Shown here: positions 12,586-25,003 of the stretch, one piece after another
Layout: every line of letters starts with the position of its first letter
How positions within the stretch are numbered: position 1 is the stretch's first letter
Assembly (NCBI GenBank): GCA_947650365.1
Contig: OX393550.1
Coordinates: forward strand, 101,335,472 to 101,399,471
Reading direction: 5' to 3'
Length of the DNA: 64,000 bases
Source: Chamaelirium japonicum
Taxonomy: Eukaryota; Streptophyta; Magnoliopsida; Liliales; Melanthiaceae
Made by a program: the position numbers and the translations under genes
Notes under the pieces: generated by a model
The model's database searches: none
The model's input: the letters and a program-made list of their open reading frames with translations, nothing else
What the model was told of the DNA's origin: nothing

Positions 12586-12720
12586 TGATAAATGGCTATT
12601 TGGTGACGCAATACGATGTCGCTAAATTATTTACTTTAAGTGACGAAATAAATTTTATCGTGAAAAATTAAAAATTTTGTCGATGAGACTAAGTGCACTG
12701 CTAGTTGCAATTGGCGATGT
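12586..12720 (+). repeat. Direct repeat a1 within the CACTA-like element
   Basis: It starts GGCTATTTGGTGACGCAATA and matches 15298-15440 with few changes through GTTGCAATTGGCGA(T/C)GTTG. It carries the GTCGCTAAA-type motifs. The two copies suggest a segmental duplication or one CACTA end nested in another. Confidence 0.85.
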
Positions 12721-13021
12721 TGTTGTGCATCGCGAAATTTCTTATTTCTGGCAACGCTTTTTATTACGTCGCAGATTCTTAATTTATTATGGCAACATTT
12801 TACATGCATCGCAGAATCGTCCTGAAAAATAAAAAATAAAAAATTTCACACCTAGCTACAAAGGGAAAAGGTTTTTGGCGACGACAAATGTGATAACTAG
12901 CTTTTTGCTAACCTTTATTCCTCTCAATCATTTGATTTCAAAGACGAAAGAAGCTCACCCGTATTTCCATTCAATTTGGATTCGGGTGATACTTCAAACT
13001 CCGACAGTTGAATAGACAAAC

Positions 13022-13430
13022 TATTATTATTATTATCTAATTTTTATTATATAAATTTGTACAATTGAACTAAATATACTTCTTCACCATAAGAAGGATT
13101 TTGTTCTTGAGATTGTGGGAGTATTTTATAATGAAATTAGATAAATAGAGCTTAAACTCTAAATCTTCCGTTTGATATGATAAAACTTCCGTTCTCAAGT
13201 GTGGATAACCGAGAAAACTCTAATATTGAATCATTGATTAAGATGGAAAATGTCATAATTTTCTTTTCGAATTTTTATTATATAAATTTTCGCAATTGAG
13301 TATCAGTTTCGGTCCTTAAGATTGTGAAGATATTACATAATGAAATGAGATAAAGTGGACTTAAACTCTAAATCTTCTGCTTGAGACGGTAAAACTTCCG
13401 TTCTCAAGTGTGGATAAACGAGAGTAACAT
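13022..13430 (+). repeat. About 230-bp tandem duplication in the CACTA-like element
   Basis: The segment with TTTTTATTATATAAATTT ... CTTCCGTTCTCAAGTGTGGA occurs at about 13035-13210 and again at about 13265-13425. Similarity is high. Confidence 0.8.
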
Positions 13431-13689
13431 TACAAAAGAAGTGACTCTATACTATGGTTTACAAATCCCTCTTCTAGGCGGGATATTTCTTCTGTTTTAT
13501 TTTAATTTGAATTATTAGTTTTCTATTTCTACTTTCTAAACTAAATTATTTTTAAAAAATAATAAAAAAATCCAAACTCCATTTAATTCAATTTAGTGTC
13601 ACTTGTGATCTCTTCTCTAGGCATCAAATTACGTGTGGTTCGATCCTTACTTGCCCTATACTATTTAAGTTCTCTGAATTATAATTGCA

Positions 13690-14660
13690 GGTATTAGCAA
13701 CGGAACCATGACAAGTTGGGCGGCTAGAGAGAGAGAATCTTGGGTGGAGATTTAGAGAGAGAAAGAATAGCATCAGTTAAGAGAGGAAGTCGGGCTCGGA
13801 CGTGCATGCCTGAATGCACGGGACGACTGTGTTTGGTCGGGTTGGAGAAAACGAACGGCTGCATGGGTTTTGGGCGTGTGGGACGGCTGTGATTCGGACT
13901 TCATGGGTTAGATGCAGATCAGGTGGTGCTGGCCGGGTAAAGAGAATGAGAGATGAGCTAGAGAAAAAGAGACAGATGTGCATGCATGTGTTGGGTCGGA
14001 TGCAAGGGACACGGACGGCTGTGATGGATTAGAGTCTTTCAAACGGCTATGATCGTTTGAGTAGGAATCAAAGGAGTGGAGAGAGAATAAGAAGAGGTGC
14101 TGCATGGGTTCGGGTATTGTTCTCGGGTTAAAGATTGATTTGAGTTAGGAAATAAAACAAAAGAAAGAAAAGGAAGAGAGAAAAGGTGGTGGGAATGGTA
14201 TTTTGGGTTTGGATTTGTTATCAGGTTGGGTCTCGGACGGCTCTGATGGGATCGGACAGGTAAGGAAATTTAGAGAGGGAATAAAAGTTGTGGTTGTGAT
14301 CTACATGCATATTGGGTTGTTGGGTGCATGCAAGGAAAATGAATGGCTGCGATGAGTCGGGCTGGGTATTGGTCTGACTTGCAAGCATTAATTGGATGCA
14401 GAGTTGGTAGAGGAATGGTGGGAATGGTTTGAAGATGGGGAAAATCGTGCATGGATTGGATTTGGGGAAACAAACGGATGTGATGCTGTGGTATTAGATC
14501 TCACTGGGTTTAGATGATAGTTGATTTCTAGAGAGAGAAAAGAGAACGGGAGATCATGCTTGGGTTTTGGATTAAATGAAGTTGGGTTTTTAGAGGCTTG
14601 TACGGACCGAGTTAGTCGCAAAACCTGGTGTCGCAAAGGAGTCAGGTTCGTACATCTCTG
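13690..14660. other. Region with dispersed ACGGCTGTGAT-like motif, no gene
   Basis: Variants of ACGGCTGTGAT occur at least seven times between 13820 and 14490, spaced 40-200 bp apart in otherwise unrelated purine-rich sequence. The frames here are short and unconserved. Function unknown; it may be a degenerate minisatellite or a derivative of another repeat. Confidence 0.5.
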
Positions 14661-15297
14661 GTTAGTGTGAGCCGGATGGGGGACTGATTAGGTGACATTT
14701 AGGTTGGATGAGATGGATTTGAAGGAGAGAGAAAAGGTGGCCGGTCCGGGTGTATTCCGAGTTCGGGTGTGCCTTGTCTTTTAGTAGTTCACTTCTGAGT
14801 TGTGTGTGTTCCGGTCTTGCCAAGAGCATCTCCTTTATGCTAGCAGTTCCTCTGCGTGCGCCGTATCGTTGCTTCCGAAGTATTGTGATGATGACGAATG
14901 TATGTCGCGCTCCACTGTAGCTACACGTGAAGATGACGAATCCCATTTACTGTGAAACATACACAAAATGATACATGTCAGTTCCTCATAGCAAAACGAT
15001 GAAAAATGATAATTGACCATTCATACATGCGAAGTATGAGGCCTGTGCAATGTGAAGGCTTTCCATAGAAGATCGATAGTGATCTATTTTAGGATTTTTA
15101 TGCGAAAAGAAATCCATTATCCTTTGTAAAACTGAATTATGGCACAAATATGCAATATGATGCAGTATATTGTTAACATCACATGGATTTGTATTTCGAC
15201 ATGTCATTTATGTATAAATCAAAGGGTGTATGTGATTTGCGGTCGATAATGCATAACAAATGAACGAAAAAAACATGCATAAATGTAATGACAACAA
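14661..15297. other. No gene seen
   Basis: Mixed composition. Short minus-strand frames at 14946-14662 and 15207-14986 show no domain. Confidence 0.4.
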
Positions 15298-15440
15298 AAT
15301 GGCTATTTGGAGACGCAATAAGATGTCGCTAAAGTATTTACTTTTAGGGACGAAATAAATTTTATCGTAAAAAATTAAAAATTTTGGCAACGGGACTAAG
15401 TGCGCTGCTAGTTGCAATTGGCGACGTTGTTGTACGTCAC
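15298..15440 (+). repeat. Direct repeat a2 within the CACTA-like element
   Basis: Second copy of 12586-12720. It starts GGCTATTTGGAGACGCAATA. Confidence 0.85.
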
Positions 15441-15769
15441 GAATTTCCTTGATTCTTAATTTTTTATGGGGATGTTCGCAAAATTATCCCTCCGAAATGT
15501 GTTTAAAAGAATGCACGAATTTAAAACCCCACAACCGTTCGATCTAGATCCGATTACCTAAACCCCATTCATCACCGCCCTCCCGCCAAAAAAAAAATCA
15601 CCCCAAAACCCATCCTTTCCAATGCTAATCAGCACTGCCATCCTACCCAATAAAAAAAAATCACCGCCAACTACACGTAACCCTGCCCTAAACCCCATCC
15701 TTTCCCTCTTAATTCCCCTCCCATCCTTTTCTCCTTCTCCCTATCTAACTCAGAATTGCGAGCGGCTGA

Positions 15770-16107
<338 letters not shown>

Positions 16108-16629
16108 TGCATCCGATGCTGTAAAATCGAAAGTCAGAAATTCTAATGATTTGGGTTTATCCCAAAACTTGTAGTTTTTGTAGGATTAGTGCGGTTATTG
16201 ATTGTTTTATTGAACAATTGGGTAGTTTTATTACATGGGTGGTTATCGAATGTTGGTTTCTTGGAAATTTTCTTGATTCTATATAATTTGATGTGTTTAA
16301 TGCTGTTGTTGATTGCTATGCTGGCAAAGTGGAAGTTTTCACAAGTTAGGCAGATCATACGTATTAAATTTCTTTAGAAGAGATGCTGGGTTGACTGTTC
16401 TTGTCATTTTGTTTACATGGGTAAAACGTTGAATTTTATTGTTTTCAATGATCTATGATTCTTTTTATGTGTGGGATTTGGTATTAATATTGTTGTTGTA
16501 ATATCAACTTAATTATGTGTGTTATGATATCAATTATGTTACCTTTCTTTTTGGTTTCACAACTTTGAAACTTTTCTAGTGATCGTCGGAGGTCGTCGGT
16601 GGCCTCAGGTGGTCGCCGGAGGTTAGGGG

Positions 16630-16700
16630 TGGCCACTGGAGGTTTGGGGTGGGGTGGGGTGGGGTCGGGGGGGGGGGGGGTCGCTAGAGGTCGGGGGAGA
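16630..16700 (+). other. G-run tract
   Basis: Runs of 4 to 14 G (the longest near 16667-16680) form a second quadruplex-capable tract. The minus-strand proline-rich frame across it is an artefact of composition. Confidence 0.7.
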
Positions 16701-19009
16701 ACCCAAAACAAATAAAAGAAAACCCGAGCCCCCCTTTTAATTCAGCCGCCTGCCTAGGTGGCTACATAGTCGACCAGACCCGAAATTGCCTGGGCGGTCG
16801 CCTAGGCGGCACTTGGGCAACGCCTTAACTACCCTGGTAAATCGTGAGAATGACGAGGATGAATTGTGAGATAGATCTCGATATGAATTGTGATATGTAG
16901 TTTTTGTTTTATGCATTGTAAATGGGCAAATATTCTTAATAAATTTATTAGTTTATATTTTATATCATTTAATATATCATAGTGCTTGTTTATTTCTTGT
17001 TTATTTAAATTATGGCAATTTATGTATCATAGTTATGAAAAATGATCAAAGGCAATAAATTTTGAGTCAGATCCGGGTGGACAACCCATCAGATGTCAGA
17101 GTACGAGAAGCAAAGAATGAAAGAGAATTGAGGATAACCAAATGAAAATGCATGCTCTAGGATTGCACCAGGAGGTAAATTCTCGAATGAAAAAGGTAAT
17201 ATGTAAAATGTTAAATATTGTATTTACTTTTTTACATTTTATTTGCATACTTCTTTTGATGAAATTAATTAAAACAACCTCTTAATAGGTGTTTGGTCGT
17301 CTTCATGGTTGCCAGCTTTGCATCATTATGCTATTTTAAATACCTAAGGCTATGAAGTTTGTTAAAAGAATTTGATTGTAGGCCTATTAGGTGCCTTTCT
17401 TTAATTGTTTCTCTGATTAATAAGTTCTACCCATTCTTTTGATTTGTGCACAAAAGTACCTCAAACACGTATCTTTTAGTGACTCATGTGTCCAAGTAGT
17501 ACTGGCCTTAAGCTGCTAAATTGGATTTATTTTTGGGACTCATGTGTCCGGATAGACCACAACAATGCAAGTGTAGCGTGACTTCATCCATAGTATGTTT
17601 CTTAAGAAGGTTAATTTAAGTTTTAAGAAAAAGTGTGACACCTTAAATTGGATCTATTTTAAATTTTAGTTGTTTGGGTTTATTTTGGTTGCTAGATTGT
17701 TGTCAGTTGTAATGAAAGTCCGGTAAGAAATCCTCAAGTTGACATGAGAACATCTTTCCATCTTTGTTATCTTTTTTGGCTTATGTAAGAGCCTCCACAA
17801 ATTTCTTTTATTAAAGTGAAGAAAGTGGAAAAAATTTACCCTTCACTGATATGATCCAAATGTTAAGGACTGTGATATAAAAAATGAAGGATCATACGCT
17901 AGCATGCATTGGGATGGTATTTGAAAGATGTTCCTGGCATTATAAACTCTTAAAGCATGAAGGAGTAATAGGCCCATGGACTCATACTTCTTACAGCTAC
18001 ACTCAACCATGAAGGACTAAATCTTTCTTTTCCCTCTTGACTAAATCTCGATCGTAGTAGTTTTTTTTCTTGTAGTTTCTTACATGTCATTTGCAAGTGT
18101 CAAAATCTCCAATCTCATAAACACATAATCTGGGAAATTTAGGCTTCGACTGAATTTAATTTTTGATATGTTTCAGATTATGAGGTGTTTTAGTTTATGG
18201 GTTGTTTCGGATTTGTCTTTTACTGGTTGTTTTTGCTATTTTTCAACGCATTTGCCATTTTTAAGTGACTTTTTGAACAAGCTTTTTTAGATCTTACTTT
18301 ATTGGTGAAAACAAATAGATTTTTGTTAAGTTAAACAAAACTTCTGTTTACTTTACTACTGACTACAAACAGCTATATGAGATCAGGACTTTTAGTTACT
18401 ATTGTTGCCTTTATCGATTTACCTTGCTAGATCATTCTTCTTTTGAATACAAACATGCCCTTATAGTCTCATTAGATATTGGTGACAAGCATTTGGTTTA
18501 ATGACTTGTTGGATTCGTCGGTTTTATCTTACCAAGGGAAGCAGAAGCAAATAATAGTTTTTCTTCCATATATATGGCTAGCTGGATGCAGTACTGTCAT
18601 AGTTTAGTTAATTACAAACAATTGTAATATTGCTAAGTTTTTTCTTTTATGACATAGATGGACGATTCACTTCATTGGACTGCGGACGGATCATATTAGT
18701 CATCAGTTTCTACCATTTTATTTGACATTTCAAAAAAGATACAGCATCATCTTCAAAGACATGAGTTTTTTTTATAGTCCTTCGGTTGATGTTATGGATG
18801 TAGGCTTTTATGTTATACTGATCCTTAATAGAAATGAGTATGGATAAACATATGTATTTAAAAGAATAATTTAGTATTTTGATTAGACTTTAAATGTGTT
18901 TAAATCAAACTTGTGTACTTTTTTTATGTGTGTGGATGAATACATGTGTATAAAAATTTTCAAGAAAAAAATTTAAAATTTAACAAAAAAATATTAAAAA
19001 TTTGACTTT
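16701..19009. other. Interior of the CACTA-like element, no gene seen
   Basis: AT-rich, with no frame above about 60 codons and no transposase motif. Any original coding region has been lost or is beyond recognition by eye. Confidence 0.5.
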
Positions 19010-19663
19010 TGGCAACACATTTAATACATTACGTTATTAAATGTGTACATTATGTGACTTGATGATAACATCGTGTAATGTATACATTTGTGTCAATGGA
19101 TAAATTTGCTGACACAATTATTATGTCGCTAAAAGTATACATTATGCGACTTCAAAGAATATACTTTGCGACACTATTATTTGTTCACTAGATGTTTTTG
19201 GCAACGCTATTATATACGCCATTAAATATATTTTTTTTCTACGATGCATATGGTGTGTCGCTAAATGTTCTATATATAAGCTTAAGTTAGTTGTTTTTGC
19301 GACTTGGGAGGTCATTTTAGTGATATTTTTTGTTTCAATTGGTGTTGCTTATTGCGTCATGATTGATTAAGCTTTCGGTGATGCAATTTGATCGCATTGT
19401 CGAAAGTATTCTTAGACGGGGAATAGGCAACGTCTTGGCGACGCAGTTTGAAGCGTCGCAAAAGATATTTCGCAATGAATATAACCACTTTTGACGATGC
19501 TCTAGTATGTCACATAAATTGTCTTCTTTTGTAGATCGTGACTTGCACCGGTGCCTGTCAGTACCTCCATCAACCACTTGTCGGTTACCACGTCAGCCCA
19601 CTTGTCAGCGGTTGAAATAGTTGTCTATCAGTGACCTGCAACGACACTCTGAAGAAGCAACCC

Positions 19664-19678
19664 AAAGCTCTGATACCA
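19664..19678 (-). other. Initiator-Met primer binding site of an LTR element
   Basis: The minus strand reads TGGTATCAGAGCTTT, the standard plant primer site. Just outside it at 19683 a TGTTGAAATT terminus begins, so an LTR lies to the right. That LTR is split by the hAT element at 19734-20851 and resumes at 20860. No partner LTR or pol was found, so it is a fragment. Confidence 0.65.
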
Positions 19679-19733
19679 GTTTGTTGAAATTAAAAAATCT
19701 TTATCTCTGCACCCACAACAACATAGCCAACAC

Positions 19734-20851
19734 CAAGGGCGGATCTAATAGAGGGCTCGGCCGGGCCACAGCCCGACCGAGATTTGAGAACCTGCCAATA
19801 ATATCCCAACTCAGTCCAACAGGCCGCAGGTTTCAGCCCAGCTGCTTAGCCCGTCCTGCCCAGCCCGTGCTTAGCTGATGTCATAATAAGAGAGTGACCC
19901 CCATCTTTTTGCTATGCATCGTGGTCGCCTGATACCCAAGTGGCACTTATTGGATGCTGGAATTGCCGAGCCCCGTATATAGGGACCCAAAAAATTCACC
20001 CATATTCACTGGAATAATGCTATATAATATAGCCAATTCGTTTGCCAACTTTTGTTGCCAACTCCACGTGAGGTGGAGTGCTGGCAGGTCCTCATTGCTT
20101 GGAACATTTTTGTGGAGGCCATGGGATGAGCCCTAGGCAAATACCACGTGAAGTTGGCAACCCAAAAGTTGGCAAAATAGTTAGCTACCTAGCATTTTCC
20201 TATTCACTAACACCATCACATGCATGCAGCCTTGCAGGGTGGCTATACTATTTGAGCTAGGGATATGGTAGGTCGGGTATACCAAACTAGGGGAATTGGT
20301 CAATCATGGGTTCCAATTGATTTGTACCTCTTGATCTTGATCCAACCGTAGGACCCCACCCCACACCCCCCCAGCCATTGCCCAGCCAAATCTCGCGACT
20401 TCTACACGCGATCGATTGCGATTTCTCCAGTCCAGCTGCCCCCGTTTCTTGGCAAATTTGTCGATCGGTTGAGATTTCTCAGCGAAGAGCTGTCCCCTTT
20501 TTCGATAAATTTCTCTATCGACTGCGATTTCCCACGAAGAGCTGCCCCCTTTATCGACAAATTTGTCGATCAATAATCGATGAATTCTACTCTCTGAAGC
20601 ATCGCAGGGCACAACTTTAGTAATGAAGTATTATATTTGTATTAAATGTTTATTTCTTGCGTTATCTTTTTCTAATTTATACATCTGTTTTATGTATCTT
20701 TTTTATATTAATAAAATTTTATTGTATCATCGATGTTTACTTAAAAAATTTTGCTTAGTATTTTTTTTACAGTATAGAGTAAAAGTTTCACTGTAAAAAA
20801 AATTAGTTTAGCTTCAGCTCAATCCAAAATAAATTCCTGACTATGCCCCTG
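19734..20851. mobile_element. hAT-type non-autonomous element hAT-1 (1,118 bp)
   Basis: It begins CAAGGGCGGAT and ends with the complement of CAGGGGCATAG. Both sides carry the exact 8-bp duplication GCCAACAC (19726-19733 and 20852-20859). These are hallmarks of hAT. No transposase is encoded. A smaller inverted-repeat element lies inside (20011-20203). The LTR sequence outside joins seamlessly when the element is removed. Confidence 0.9.
20011..20203. mobile_element. MITE nested in hAT-1
   Basis: GGAATAATGCTA ... TTTGCCAACTTTTG ... CCAACT-CACGTG on the left pairs with the complement on the right (CACGTGAAGTTGGCAAC ... AGCATTTTCC). A module including CCATGGGATGAnCCCT and GAAGTTGGCAAC recurs inside hAT-2 (25548-25585 and 26018-26045). 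Confidence 0.75.
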
Positions 20852-21001
20852 GCCAACACCATGCCCATCAATAAACTACACCATCAGCCGCTTGCTGATT
20901 TCCATCAGCAATAATGATCTGCAGAATATTGGAACATTTCTGCACATCTACTGAAACCCCATCATCTTCAAGGCCCTCCAAAGTTGCAAATCTTGAATCC
21001 G

Positions 21002-21580
21002 AACCCGAGCTCTACTCGGTTAGGTTCGGCTCGGCCTAGTTAAGTTCGGTTCGATTCGGCTCGTATCGGCTCGGTTTGCTTTAGCTCGGTTTGGTTTGAT
21101 TTGGTTCGGTTCGGCCCGGTTCGACTTGATTGGCAACTGAAGATAATTTTCAAGAAAAGATAAATGTTCAATTTACGAGTTGACAGAGTTTGGGAATACA
21201 TTGGCGATGAAAATGCATGATGAATACTACCAATCAAGTCTCGGCCTTGCAAATCATCCTTGAAGCAATGCTGCTTTCGGTGTCAGAATCAGATTCAATT
21301 TGCGGCTCGGTTCGGTTCGGCTCGGCCCTACTCGGTTAGGTTCGCCTCGGCCTAGTTCGGCTCGGCTTGGTTTGGTTCGGCTTGGTTTGATTCGGCTCGG
21401 TTCGACTTGATTGGCAACTGAAGATAATTTTCAAAGAAGATAAATGTTCAATTTACGAGTTGACAGAGTTTCGGAATACATTGGCGACGGAAATGCTCGA
21501 TGAATAATACCAATCAAGTCGCGGCCTTGCAAATCATCCTTGAAGCAATGCTGCTTTCGGTGTCGGAATCAGATTCAATG
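21002..21580 (+). repeat. 280-bp tandem duplication with TCGG(C/T)TCGGTT minisatellite
   Basis: Each unit holds a TTCGGCTCGG-type minisatellite followed by a nearly identical 165-bp segment (GACTTGATTGGCAACTGAAG ... GTGTCnGAATCAGATTCAAT). The shared segment leads into the LINE fragment, so the duplication probably copied the truncated end of that LINE. Confidence 0.85.
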
Positions 21581-22041
21581 GGTACTCACTTCAAAAATGT
21601 GACCAATTTGTGGCTATTCTGTGGAACTTTGATCCAACTGTTATCATTGTATCCAATTATCTTTTATCAAATACTACCTACTTGAAGTCTCCTCGGTGGT
21701 AGAGGAAGGTGATAATCAAGTTCTTATTAACATCCTGTCGGATGGAGATCTTTTTCCTCCATGGCAGATACAGAACATTGTATCCGACTGCAGACTCTAT
21801 GCTCGTTCTTTTGTGATGTGCAAATTTCACCACGTTCAAAGGGAACAGAACGGCTGTGCTAATGGATTAGCTAAATTTTCTCTAAGAAATCATGTAGCTT
21901 TTTCCTCCTTTTCTATCCCGAGCTGTATTTCATCTCTAGTGCTTTCGGAGATGAGACAGTTGGAAAATTGTAGTTCACTTCCTTTTCGCAGGGCTGGGGC
22001 GCCATAAATAGAACCCTCGTAGTTCCTACCAAAAAAAAAAA
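21500..22041 (+). pseudogene. LINE 3' end with RNase H-like C-terminus and poly(A)
   Basis: The frame ending at 22007 contains VEEGDNQVLINILSDGD and FHHVQREQNGCANGLAKFSL. These match the last strands and the H-V-x-R-x-x-N helix of the RVT_3 RNase H-like domain found at the end of plant LINE ORF2 and in related host proteins. A run of 11 A at about 22030 follows the stop by some 20 bp. The fragment is 5' truncated, as is usual for LINEs. Its upstream start runs into the tandem duplication. Confidence 0.75.
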
Positions 22042-22218
22042 TACCTACTCAGTTTTCCAGATGCTCATAGTATGTGCTATGACTCACTGTTTAGAAGTTA
22101 TTCAGTTTTGGTTACTTCATAGACACCTCTTGCTCCACCATAATTTTGAGGAGGACTAAAATGTTAGCAATTTACTGTTCCATCAACCAAGTTAGCTCAT
22201 TAATCACTGTACATGTTG

Positions 22219-23095
22219 TAATTTTTTTTTTGGTACATTAGATGGGTCATAACTATATGACCAGGATATACAAGTGCCTACAGCTCAGGCGAAAAGTTCT
22301 ACTCCCAGTACCCACGAACGCCAGAACTTCGAGCCTGTTGAGCCAACAAATAAGAAGCCGAATTGGCCGCCCTAGGAACCCATTGTACGACTATATCATC
22401 AAGCTATAGCCAAATCTGCATACATGACCATAGCACATCTCGTTGTTCCTCTGACCGAGCCACCCCCAACATGAGCACATCCTGAGCGATACTTGCATCC
22501 GTCATTACAAGCACATCGGTGGTGGAACTTCTTTAAGGCGTCCTTAATCGCCCATAACTCCACAAGAAGTGGTGAAGAAACCTGGATAACAAATGAACCT
22601 ACAGCTAGCAATGAGCCCGTTGGGCAAGTAAGGACCCACGCCCCACTGGCCACCTCCCCCTTCGCTCGGAACGCCCCGCTGGTCCACGCCAGAAATTCTG
22701 CTCGAGGCCTCGCCACCCTACGACCCCACAGCTCCATCTCAGCCCGAACATAGCACCTTAACTCCTCGAGTCCCGACCAAACTGTAGCCTCCACCCGACG
22801 AATGGGTGTCCGGAATAGTGCATCACAAAAAAGTTTCCACAGGACGCACATGCATATTGCCAAGATCTCACCGGGTAGTGGAGTCCCTTGACTCAATTCG
22901 GCCTTCGAGACAATGAGAATGTACTCCCAATTTTTAAACTCCACTCCTATCCCTTGGCCCACTCGGACCCAAAAATCATGAGGTAAGACAATCTCAAGAA
23001 TACATGCTGAATGTCTTTCTCCGCCTCTTGGCATCGTGGACACACTACAAACCCCCACCGTAACCTCCTCCGTAGAAGAGAGGCCAGTATCGAAT
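22219..23095 (-). pseudogene. LINE ORF2 C-terminal remnant (zf-RVT and RNase H-like) with poly(A)
   Basis: On the minus strand a zinc-knuckle segment CPRCQEAEKDIQHVF is followed by an RNase H-like region with LLVELWAIKDALKK and, in another frame, VQWVPRAANSASYLLAQQ. This is the usual end of plant LINE ORF2. Frame changes divide it, so it is a pseudogene. The run of T at 22221-22230 is the poly(A) tail on this strand. It lies tail to tail with the plus-strand LINE end, 180 bp away. Confidence 0.8.
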
Positions 23096-23345
23096 CGGTT
23101 TCAATTGGGACCGAGTCGTATCGGCCTGTACAACTCGGTATTGGTCAATTTTAAAACCATGCCTGTATGGGCGACAACAACTGCTTGCCTAGGAAGGAAG
23201 GGATAGGATTAGGGGATGGGCTGCCCTTGGCAATATACACATACCGCTGAAAAATGTGCTATCCTAAGCAGTATGTATATCATAAAGACGCCACAAGATA
23301 TACCGCATTAAATGATTTTTTATTATTTATGTTGTGGGTCCCATA

Positions 23346-23560
23346 TCTATACTATATACTAAAATGGAGCCCTCTCTCCTGTGGTGTGACACGTGGAGCC
23401 CTATTGATGACTGAAAAATCTCTTATCCATGTGTGAACACGGATATCCCTGTGTGTACCCGATGTTTGCATGCATTATGAGGAGATGTTTGCATGCATTA
23501 TGAGGAGAATGAGCCATTTATAATAATCTAATGCCATTTAATCCTCTCACCCCCATATTA

Positions 23561-23591
<31 letters not shown>

Positions 23592-24181
23592 CCTCGCTCA
23601 TAAATCTCTCTCATGTCTTTTGGAAGGTAGAGAGATCGTGAACTGCCGGTGTGTGAACACACTCATAATTATTTATAGGGTTATTTTGACTTTGCCCCCC
23701 AAATTTTGCCTTGAATTAGACTTTACCCCCATCTTTTCATTAATTAGACTTTACCCCCCAAATCTAACATTCCGTCAACTCACCTCTCAAAATTTTATTT
23801 CTTTTCCGTCAGTTTACCCTTCCTCTTAGATGAAGAAGTGACGGAACAGTTAGTTTTGTGGGGTAAAGTTTACTTGATGAAAACATGGGGCGTAAAGTCT
23901 AATTCAAGGCAAAATTTGGGGGGCAAAGTCAAAATAACCTTTATTTATCTTATGGCAGATTTTTATGATATATTTTATGGCAAGGTTTTTATTACCCCTT
24001 AAATAGTGATATTCACAAACCATGGAAGTCTCTCTCCCGTATTGTGACACGTGGACGTCTTTTAAAAAGCTAGAATTCTTCTTCCGTGTGTGAATGCAGC
24101 TCTCTTTTAAATCCATTTAAAATTTATCATAAAGATAATAAATTTTCATTCAATGGCATTTTATAGTCATTTGATGTTAAA

Positions 24182-24261
<80 letters not shown>

Positions 24262-24389
24262 ATCACACACACACTAACAAGTGAATCAAACTCACTTCAG
24301 ATTTCACATTTCTTTGAACAATTGCGATGTCACCTTTGCCAAATGAAGTGCATCAAGTACATTCGGGCATTGCCCGGGTTTCTTAATAG
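23346..24389 (+). mobile_element. Helitron region A (one or two non-autonomous copies)
   Basis: It starts A|TCTATACTATATACTAAAAT. It ends with the hairpin CGGGCATTGCCCG, 10 bp and ATAG|T (a CTAG variant) at 24389. A second 5'-like segment (CATGGAAGTCTCTCTCCCGT) at about 24025 suggests that a truncated copy precedes a full-length one of about 370 bp. It carries CT arrays (23563-23586, 24182-24261) and a MITE inserted at 23679-23939. Confidence 0.8.
23679..23939. mobile_element. MITE, family M1, copy 2 (261 bp)
   Basis: The ends GGTTATTTTGAC/GTCAAAATAACC and the arm sequence are as in copy 1. The 8-mer TTATTTAT flanks it at 23669-23676 and 23941-23948, at the same offset from the ends as in copy 1. 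It is inserted in Helitron A. Confidence 0.85.
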
Positions 24390-24391
24390 TA

Positions 24392-24696
24392 TCTATACTA
24401 AAATGGAAGCCTCTCTCCCGTGTTGTGACACACGGACGTCTTTTAAAGACCCAGAATTCTTCTTCCATGTGTGAACGCGGATTTCTTTTAAATCCTATCA
24501 AAAACCTACCATAAAGATGATAAATACTCATTCAATAACATTTAATGGTCATTTGATATTAATCTCTCTCCCTCTCTCTCTAACAAGTGAATCACAATCA
24601 CTTCTGATTTCACACTTCTTTGAAACAATTCCAATGTCGTATGTGCCAAATGGCGTGCATCATGCTCATCCGGGCAATGCCCGAGTTTCTTACTAG
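24392..24696 (+). mobile_element. Helitron B (305 bp)
   Basis: It starts A|TCTATACTAAAATGG and ends with hairpin CGGGCAATGCCCG, then AGTTTCTTACTAG. It is a non-autonomous copy of the same family as A and C. An internal CT microsatellite is short here. Confidence 0.9.
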
Positions 24697-25003
24697 TCTA
24701 TACTATATACTAAAATGGAAGCCTCTCTCCCGTGTTATGACACATGGACGTCTTTTAAAGAGTTAGAATTCTTCTTCCGTGGGTGAACGCGGCTCCTTTT
24801 TAAATCCATTTAAAAACCAACCATAAAGATGATAAATTTTCATTCAATGATATTTAATGGTCATTTGATGTTAATCTCTCTCTCTCTCTAACAAGTGAAT
24901 CACACTCACTTCAAATTTTACACTTTTTTGAACAGTTGTGATGTCGTCTTTGCCAAATGGCGTGCATCAAACACATTCGGGCATTGCCCGGGCTTCTTAC
25001 TAG
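24697..25003 (+). mobile_element. Helitron C (307 bp), abutting Helitron B
   Basis: Its TCTATACTATATAC start follows Helitron B's CTAG without a spacer. Its end is hairpin CGGGCATTGCCCG, GGCTTCTTACTAG, then T. B, C and the last part of A align along their whole length. Confidence 0.9.

Noticed and set aside
19653..19683. tRNA gene
   Set aside because: The tRNA-like string is the complement of a retroelement primer site, with no cloverleaf around it.
22399..23058. 219-codon minus-strand frame as an intact gene
   Set aside because: Conserved LINE zf-RVT and RNase H-like motifs fall in different frames, so it is a pseudogene fragment.
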